Below, piece by piece: positions 53,391 through 60,000 of a stretch of DNA of 60,000 nt. Origin of the DNA: Adiantum capillus-veneris. Its lineage: Eukaryota; Streptophyta; Polypodiopsida; Polypodiales; Pteridaceae. Within the stretch, counting starts at the first letter, position 1, and every line of letters starts with the position of its first letter. Where the stretch lies: contig CM043962.1 in assembly GCA_014529385.2 (NCBI GenBank), positions 52,411,905-52,471,904 on the forward strand, read 5' to 3'. The position numbers and the translations under genes are program-made. A model generated the notes under the pieces. The model was not told the DNA's origin and did not search any database. It saw only the letters and a program-made list of their open reading frames with translations.

Positions 53391-53957
53391 TAACCAGCCC
53401 CCTATCTATGCCTACCCACCCCTCTCAGCCTCAACATGTTTTTCCCACATCCCCCAAGTTTTCCACCATATGGCTCGATGGTTGCTATCCTGTTGCTGCT
53501 GAGAAGGCCTTTTTGTTCTGCCATTATGATGGAGCTTAACCCTACAACTTAACCCTATTTGCGGTGTTACTCGGGCTTATGGTCATCCCACCTTTCGAGA
53601 AGAGTGTGGTTGCAAAAAGTGTGGCAAGGTTCATCTGCAATTACAAGCATAGACCAGGTCATTTTCCTATCACTATGGTTAGGGCTGATAAAGCTGCACT
53701 GGAATCAAACTGAGCTTATCTCTTTGCTGGAGAGCATCATTTTTTGCCAATTGGGATCCTTGGATTATGCAATCATACTGAGACCCGCCTATTCAAAGCT
53801 TAAAACGTTTGCAAGCAGTGCAGTGTGTTTAAACTCTACTTTTGGGCTAGAACCTGCTTCAAGAAAGATGTACAGATGCAGTACCTAATGGTTTTCTTTC
53901 ACAGGATTCCTCTCACCGGGACGGTGAGCGGTCTTGTGGCGGGCAACCTGTAGCAAG
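53391..53957. other. Unassigned sequence between minisatellite and second LTR-like repeat
   Basis: No domain is recognisable; small frames lack any family signature. Confidence 0.4.
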
Positions 53958-54537
53958 GCTACAGCGTCACTTCACAGGAGAGGAGGACAGGCAGACAATT
54001 GGATAGTTAGTACAGTTGGTCTAGGTTGTTTCACATTGGACGGACCCTTTGGGCTCGGAGTGACACGTGGCAGGGTACCGACGGTGGTCTAGTGGACATC
54101 GTGGCCAGGTCACCACATGGCTGACATTTATGAGCCGTTGGTGGCCCTTTATGGTGATACATATGAGTAGTAGCTGTTGGTCATCGCGATTATCATCTTC
54201 ACCTCTGGTCCAGCGACGGAGTGGTCTAGAGCGAGTCTTACACAGAGCACTGCTTCACCGTCCATGCACATCTGAGCCTCGACACCCCATTTGTACCTGT
54301 GAGTCCTGGGCTGGAGCTGAGTGTGCTGCCACGCCAGAGTCTATACATGGTTCTTTGAGCTAGTCGAGTCCATATGTTCTGGTCCACTGCTATGTCTCTG
54401 TTGTTATCCATTGTTTCTGTGTTTCATTCTGTTTGAGAGAGTTTCCATTTGTTGAGTGAGATTGTCACGCACATTGCACTGAGGGGCACCCACATTGTAG
54501 AGAGCACGACACATTATCCGCGCTACAGGTGCTCTCA
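53958..54537 (+). repeat. Candidate 5' LTR containing direct repeat copy 2
   Basis: The first 386 bp repeat the copy at 52441-52827. The block continues to CTCTCA at 54537, three bases before a tRNA-primer-like TGGCG sequence, so I propose the LTR ends there. The start of the LTR is not defined. Confidence 0.5.
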
Positions 54538-54540
54538 TTT

Positions 54541-54557
54541 TGGCGATCACGGTGGGA
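54541..54557 (+). other. Candidate primer binding site
   Basis: TGGCGATCACGGTGGGA follows the proposed LTR end, resembling the TTTGGCGCC...GGGGA sites of many plant gypsy elements but with several changes. Confidence 0.45.
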
Positions 54558-54559
54558 CC

Positions 54560-54900
54560 TCAACTGAAGTCTCACTCTGTTGAGTAGCTGGTTTCTTCGC
54601 TTCGCCTATGCAGCCTGTTGGTCTGGTCCAGTTTCACCCATTGACAGCTTAACCTAGCTGGTCTAGTCTCTTGACAGCTTAACCTAGCTGGTCTAGTCTC
54701 TCGCCTTGTTGGTCTGGTCCTCTCTCGCCCTGGTCCACCCAGTGCTCGTCTTGGTCTAGTCCTTCTTGTCCTTGGTCTAGTCCTTCCTCGTCCTGGTCCA
54801 GGCCAGGTGGTCTAGTCACTCGCCTGGTCTAGTAGAGTCTAGACCAATGTTCAGCCAAGTGTAGGTTGTCTTGCCCAAGTGAAGGTCTTCTTGCCCAAAG
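54560..54900. other. Leader with GGTCTAGTC repeats
   Basis: The phrase GACAGCTTAACCTAGCTGGTCTAGTCTC occurs twice in succession near 54640-54705, and GGTCTAGTCC/GGTCTGGTCC recurs up to 54830. No coding sequence; it fits a retrotransposon leader. Confidence 0.5.
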
Positions 54901-54924
54901 CTTGGTGGGGTTGGAGGTTACTGC

Positions 54925-55370
54925 ATGACACATACAAGGAGGTCATTGGAGCGTCAAAGTGCACCACTGAGTCCTCTGAAGTACTACAACAACAGACGAC
55001 CCTTGGAACCTGTTAGAAGTCCATCAACCTCATCACCCATACCTCCACATACGGCATCACCCATTCCTCCCTCCGGTTCCACATCTTCCAGATCACCTTC
55101 TCCAGTGAAGCTCTCTCCTATTTTGCTACAGCAGGCTACTGAGCAACAGGCTCAGCAAGGGGTCATGGAGCCAGTAGCTAGCGTTTTGGCTAAGGTAAAC
55201 ATCAAGTTCCCTACATTCAAAGGTCTTTCTTCAGAAGATGTTGACGACCATGCAAGGAGGTTTGTATCTCTTTGTAGGGGTCGTGGTCTTAACAGGGAAG
55301 ATGCTTATTTGGTACTCTTTCCATCCACCTTGGATGGCTTAGCAGACAAATGGTACAGCCATCCTGAGAG
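54925..55370 (+). pseudogene. Gag-like N-terminal fragment of a third LTR retrotransposon family
   Basis: The frame starts with a Ser/Pro-rich region (SPSTSSPIPPHTASPIPP) and continues into VNIKFPTFKGLSSEDVDDH, RFVSLCRGRGLNREDAY, LVLFPSTLDGLADKWYSH. This is the layout of retrotransposon gag capsids (target FxG block, then a LxGxAxxWY block). It is cut at about 55370 by the inverted part of LINE H, so zinc knuckle and pol are absent. Together with the upstream LTR and primer site it marks the 5' end of an element whose remainder is lost or outside. Confidence 0.7.
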
Positions 55371-56438
55371 TGGTCCCATAGGTCTCGTACCGTCATGTAG
55401 AGCGGTGCTCTGTAATCACTACTCGTCCATTTCTGTAGAAAGCTAACTTTCCCTTCTCCCTTGCTGCTATAATCTCTGGCATGACCTCTCTCATATGTGC
55501 AAGCTGTGAGAGCGTAAGATCATCTCCTAAAAAGATACCTGTTTTCTTGAGGGTTGGCCTCTTCTTAAAAAGTCTTTCTTTTCTGCCATGGAGGGAAAGC
55601 GCAAAATGAGAGCCCGTCCTTTTGAACTCTCCCCATTACCTTCACTCTTCTTGCCCACTCTCCAAGCTTGTGTGTGCGAGGGCTTCTCCACCCCTATCAT
55701 GGACATGAGGCTCTTCACCTCTTGGTCCACCTTATCTGAATCTTTTAGGCCGGTCACTCTCACGTGTAGAGCGCGTACCCTTCTTTGTTGTTCCTCTTCA
55801 AGTGTCTTGTTGATGATGTCAGGTGTAGTCGGGATTTCAGAGATGGTTTTGACTCGCTAGATAGAGTCATGAGATATCAGGATCAAAGATGTCTCGGATT
55901 ATTCCTACTTGAGATACAGAGACATAGAGATGCTCTATTGAGTGGGCAAAGACAGAGACAGTCCCAGAGACGCATCTCAGATTTCTTCAGTCTGAGTACC
56001 ACAGAGGCAGAGGGGACACCACCATCACAGAGCTCGGTTCCCACCCATACACACACCAGCGGTACTCTCATTGATCGAGCTATAGAGTTAGGGAGATCGA
56101 GATGACCGCGACTGATGAGGGGAGCCATGCAGCACCCGCGGAGATTGCGGCAGAGGATCCACAGGATTCTAGCACGACACCTAGAGTGTCGATCAGGATA
56201 GGCTTCATGCTACTGTTATATTGTATCATGGTGACATTTATCCCCACTTTGTACCTTTATGGCATGATACCATTGATAAGCCTACCAGCCACCCATAGGA
56301 GTCGGTAGCACTCCTATCAGTTTCTTTGTTTGTAGTTTTCTTTGTTTGTACCCAGACTTGGTACTAGACTCATCATTGTAATCAGTTGGTCTCATAGGTC
56401 ATTTTGGCCTTTTGTAGACGTTAATATATCATTTCATT

Positions 56439-56441
<3 letters not shown>
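55371..56441 (+). mobile_element. LINE H with a 5' inversion (twin-priming type) and internal deletion
   Basis: 55371-55835 is minus-strand LINE sequence spanning the end of ORF1 (VTGLKDSDKVDQEVKSLMSM, GRALILRFPSMAEKKDFLRR) to the start of the endonuclease ORF. 55836-56441 is plus-strand LINE 3' sequence (DSLDRVMRYQDQRCLGLFLLE, TLIDRAIELGRSR, then the 3' end GGTCATTTTGGCCTTTTG). Head-to-head joining of an inverted 5' part to the 3' end, with the middle missing, is the classic product of twin priming in L1-type elements. Confidence 0.82.

Positions 56442-56513
<72 letters not shown>
56442..56513. repeat. (CT)n microsatellite joining two LINE copies
   Basis: About 72 bp of CT follow the 3' end of LINE H directly and pass straight into the ORF1 region of LINE I. 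Confidence 0.95.
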
Positions 56514-56519
<6 letters not shown>

Positions 56520-57139
56520 CAGTAATAGAAGAACTAAACTCAATCAAAGAGCAAGTGCGAGCCATGAAAGAGGGGGAAGAGCAGCACAAATCGATGACAA
56601 CTTCCTGGGTGGACGTTATTACAAAGACTCAACAGAAGGAAGATGAAGCCCATAAATGGATTGAGGTGGCCAAGAAAGGGAAAAGCAAGGAAACAACGTT
56701 GACACCAACCATTATCAACTTGACCCTAGAAGAGGAGCAAAGACGACGTGTGCGCTCTCTACATGTGAGAATTTGCGGTCTTAAAGACAAAGATAATGTA
56801 GACGAAGAGGTAAAAGAACTCATGGCTTTGATGGGGGTTCATGAGCCGATGCACTCAAGAGCTTGGAGAATGGGCAACAAGAAAAATGGGAGCAATGGAG
56901 AAACCTCGAAAGAAAGGGCACTCATCCTCTGTTTTCCCTCCATGGAAGCAAAGAAAGACTTTTTGAAGAAAAGACCAACTCTTAAAAAAACGGGTATCTT
57001 TCTCGGGGATGACCTTACCGTCTCACAGATCGCTCATATGCAGGAGGTAATGCCAGAGATTAGAGCGGCAAGGGGAAAAAGCAAGATTGCCTTTTACCGA
57101 GATGGAAGAGTGGTGATATTGGAGCGACGCTCCACATGA
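56514..57139 (+). pseudogene. LINE I ORF1 protein (coiled coil plus RRM-like domain)
   Basis: The readable part starts with a heptad-like acidic/basic stretch (IEELNSIKEQVRAMKEGEEQ), probably a coiled coil. A single RNA-recognition-like fold follows (VRSLHVRICGLKDKDNVDEEV, ERALILCFPSMEAKKDFLKK, TGIFLGDDLTVSQIAHM, KIAFYRDGRVVIL). This is the architecture of L1-type ORF1 RNA chaperones. The (CT)n tract upstream encodes only Ser-Leu repeats and is not counted. It ends at TGA 57137-57139, in the same frame as the following endonuclease. Confidence 0.75.
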
Positions 57140-58291
57140 TGGTGTGAGGCCTATGGGACTGCACTCAAAGTTGCTACCTGGAATTGTAATGGATCTATGC
57201 GTCTTGATGTAGGTGCTTTTGAGGAAAGTTTTTCCGGGAGAGACATCATCTTCTACTCTGAGACGCATCAGGCCATTGGGCAGTCTATGGCTCACGTTAG
57301 TGGATACAGATGGGAGACAGCCTGTAGATAGGAGACACGATCGGAGCACAGAGGGCGGGGCTCGAGAGGAGTGGCAGTGTTATTTAGGGAGGAGCTGCAG
57401 CCATTGATACATATAGCTCGCAGGGATGAGCAAGCTAGGTACATGTGGGTGAGATTGAGAGCAGAGACAGACAAATATCTTTACATTGCCATTTGCTACT
57501 TTCCCCCGAGTACGTCAGTATATGCACCACCTAAAAGACAATCCCCCTTTTCTATCTTGGATGATGACATATGGGAGTTCTCTAGAGATGGTGACATTAT
57601 CATTCTAGGGGACTTCAATGCTAGGACTGCCCATCATCAGACTGTGTTTTATGATACCTTAGAGGAGATGCTGAGAGAGTTGGATGTGGTGGAGACAGGC
57701 CTATCTAGACGATCGCAGGATGGGGAATATACTGAATATGGACGACACTTGATAGACATGGGGACTGCACATGGATTGGCCATCTTGAATGGCCTACAGA
57801 GATTTCATGCTGCAGGAGGTTTCACATGCTTTCCACACAGACACGGAGCCAGCATAGTGGATTATGTCATGGCACAGCCGAGCCTCATCTCTAGTATCCA
57901 GGATCTCACTGTTGGGCCCAGACTTGTTGGGGTGGCAGTGGTTCATGCTCTTGTGTCGTTGACCATCTCTTTCCAGTTCAGTGTAGCACACAGGCCACGG
58001 GCAGCTGCCCCTACTCGCTACACCTTCACGCGGGAGACGGACTTTGTATACATAGATGGGATATACAGACGCTTGTGCACTGAGGAGCCAGGACGACCTC
58101 TAGAGGAGCTCACTACTATGTTGACACAGACTTTACATGATGCAGCAGCAGAGGCATACCCACACACTCAGCCTCAACAGAGACGCCGTTCTGGGAGCAT
58201 GCCCCTGAACAGCTGGTATGATGCGGAATGCCGCGAGACTAGAGCTGGACTTCAGAGGGAGGTGCTTTTGGGAGACATCACTCACAAGTAG
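57140..58291 (+). pseudogene. LINE I: AP-type endonuclease
   Basis: Directly after the ORF1 stop the same frame reads VATWNCNGSM (the WN block of AP-type endonucleases). The next blocks are DIIFYSETHQA (SETH, catalytic Glu), YFPPSTSVY, DGDIIILGDFNARTAHHQ, CFPHRHGASIVDYVMAQPS, and VGVAVVHALVSLTIS. In that last block Val replaces the Asp of the catalytic DH pair seen in LINE F. TAG stops occur at 57329 and 58289. Confidence 0.87.
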
Positions 58292-60000
58292 TCACAGATT
58301 GACTTCCGACGCCTAGTGCGGCGGAAGAAAAGGGCATTTTTGGCTCGACTAGAGCAAGATCTTTACCAGCTATTCTTGAGTAAGGACTCACATGAGGCGT
58401 GGCGGCTCTTTCATGAGCAATCCCCCCTACCTGCCATTACCTCTACAGAGACTTGGGGCCAATACGCATCATCTTTGTACACAGTTTCTGGACAGCCGCC
58501 CCTCCCCGATCCCCCTGATCCATGCCCACACACATGCTTTTTTCACCGCTGAGATGGTGAGGAAGGCCATTGACAGGATGAGGACTGGGAGAGCATATGA
58601 TCATGATGGCTTAGTGGCTGAGCATTTCATGCATGCCAGAGATCTACTAGCAGAGCTTCTAGCAGTTATGTTTAACCGTGCCATGTGTGAGGGCTTACCT
58701 GATACTTGGAGCCTTTCTACGATTGTACCCATCTTCAAGTCAGGAGACCCTATGGAGGATTGTACGCATCCATTCTTGAGCAGCAGCTGAGTAGATGGGC
58801 ATAGAGGGAAGGGATACGTGCAGCTGGGCAGGCAGGTTTCAGGAGAGGCTTTTCTACTCTTTGACCATATCTTGACACTCAGAGCCATCATTGAGGAGGG
58901 CAGATCACATGGGAGACGGATCTATTGTAGCTTTGTGGACTTCCGCAAAGCATTTGACACAGTACCCAGAGCTAGATTGATGCGCAGGTTACAGGAGATG
59001 GGAGTACCCACAGAGCTCATTTGGGGGATCATGGCATTGTACAGGTCAGTAGTGGGGCATGTACGCACCCCAGAGGGTTTGTCCGCACCGGTTCATTCCA
59101 CTATTGGTGGAAGGAAGGCTACCCGCTCTCTCCTACTCTATTTGGTATGTATGTGGATGAGGTTGCTGACTACATTGAGAGAGATGGTGATAGAGGTGCA
59201 CAGCTGGCAGGGACATGGATTCCACTATTGCTCTATGCTGATGATATTGTGTTGATCTCCGACTCTCCAGAGGGGATGCAACGTCACTTGGATGCTTTGC
59301 ATAGATTTGCCCACGAAAGTGGTTTGTCTGTCAACCTTGGTAAAACCAAGGTCATGGTATTTAATATCACCCCACAGTGGATCAGGAGGTCAGCGCCCGC
59401 ATTCACATACGGCCAGGAGACGGTGGAGTACACAGATGCTTACACTTACCTTGGAGTGGTTTTTAGTGGACCAGCATTTTCACTGAGGAGAGGAGCAGAG
59501 ACAAGATTGACCAGAGCCCTTGCAGCATTGGGCAGATTGGAGAGGATGTGTTCACAGGTACAGTTTCAGGAGCCTTGGACGAAGCTCTGGCTCTTTGACA
59601 CTTTAGTGGCGTCTGGATTGCTATATGGAGGTGAGATATGGGGGCCTTCATTGGATCATCACGGGACGACAGGTCGCACTGATGGGTGGGGGGACATGGA
59701 GAAGCCTTTGGTCTCTATGATCTCACAGCTCATTAGAGCCAAGGCTTCAGTACCACGTGCCATTATCCAAGCAGAGCTTGCTGCCCCCCCCACTAGTAGT
59801 CGAGGCGCTTACGAGATCTGTCTCCTTCATACACCGCATGTGGGAGCTTCCCGGAGACAGATATGCCCGCCTTGCACTTGAGTCCTCTCGACAGTTAGCC
59901 ATGCAGGGAGATACAGCATGCTGGTATGGTGAAATGACATCATGGTTTCAGGCGCATGGGTTCAGCATAGAGAGATTGCCCCCCTTCCAGTACTCATTAG
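58292..60000 (+). pseudogene. LINE I: reverse transcriptase (continues beyond the window)
   Basis: Blocks in order over several frames: RRKKRAFLARLEQDLYQLFL, AEMVRKAIDRMRTGRAYDHDG, STIVPIFKSGDP, a deletion of the NYRTIMIGH block near 58755, QAGF-type block, YCSFVDFRKAFDTVPRARL (catalytic Asp), LLLYADDIVLISDSPEG (catalytic YADD) and LSVNLGKTKVMVFN, then GGEIWGPSL. A TAG (about 58802) and three frame changes (about 58540, 58855, 59110) break it. The C-terminal part is cut by the window end. Confidence 0.88.

Larger units (their letters stand above)
56514..60000 (+). mobile_element. LINE I with ORF1, endonuclease and RT, running off the window
   Basis: This is the most complete LINE in the window: a coiled-coil/RRM-like ORF1, AP-type endonuclease, RT, and the start of the C-terminal region, in order on the plus strand. 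It begins at a (CT)n tract; whether the true 5' end is present is unknown. Several frame changes and stops show that the copy is inactive. Confidence 0.9.

Noticed and set aside
52783-53502. Proline-rich 239-codon protein
   Set aside because: The frame follows the C-rich minisatellite, shows no codon constraint or domain, and arises in more than one frame.

Overview
The window reads as a transposon-dense stretch of a plant nuclear genome. Evidence: plant-type telomere-like motifs (TTTAGGG family) inside LTRs, Ty3/gypsy elements with a C-terminal chromodomain, a Mutator-like (MULE) transposase with GT-AG introns and a SWIM zinc finger, a decayed PPR-like patch, and the last two exons of a NOC1/MAK21/CEBPZ-type ribosome-biogenesis gene (SLOW WALKER 2 in Arabidopsis). 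The abundance of gypsy elements, LINEs and long (GA)n/(TA)n tracts would fit a large seed-free plant genome such as a fern or lycophyte, but this assignment is a guess. Only the NOC1-like exons look like a cellular gene under constraint.

Layout. 1-8849: gypsy element 1 on the minus strand, cut by the window edge in its 3' LTR and split inside reverse transcriptase by a 2.27-kb nested insertion (3551-5824). 8850-13240: degenerate repeats, a minisatellite, a LINE scrap and an LTR-element remnant. 13466-19915: four LINE pieces, all minus strand, most of them joined through (GA)n tracts. 20055-37930: two approximately 5-kb MULE copies in inverted orientation, both abutting (TA)n at the outer ends, with gypsy element 2 (24566-32715, plus strand) inserted close to the centre of the palindrome. 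38070-44505: another LINE, a probable solo LTR and a decayed LINE with a small TIR element in it. 44506-49376: non-repetitive or ancient sequence, a 161-bp MITE and the NOC1-like 3' exons. 49377-60000: a LINE, an LTR element with a C-rich minisatellite and a gag start, a LINE copy with a 5' inversion, and a LINE carrying ORF1, endonuclease and RT that runs off the right edge.

Functionally, nearly everything is retroelement or transposon sequence in various stages of decay. The most unusual structure is the MULE inverted repeat. Each arm carries a transposase reading inward and a second, convergent zinc-finger-like ORF, an arrangement reminiscent of maize MuDR (mudrA/mudrB). The palindrome as a whole resembles the Mu killer type of hairpin locus. 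Further patterns are LINE copies that repeatedly border (TC)n microsatellites, repeated LINE breakpoints at one internal C-tract, and in-frame stops that are predominantly TAG, as expected from deamination of methylated CAG.

All calls rest on reading the sequence and conceptual translations; no database or alignment search was run, and element borders are given to within a few to tens of bases unless a target-site duplication fixes them.
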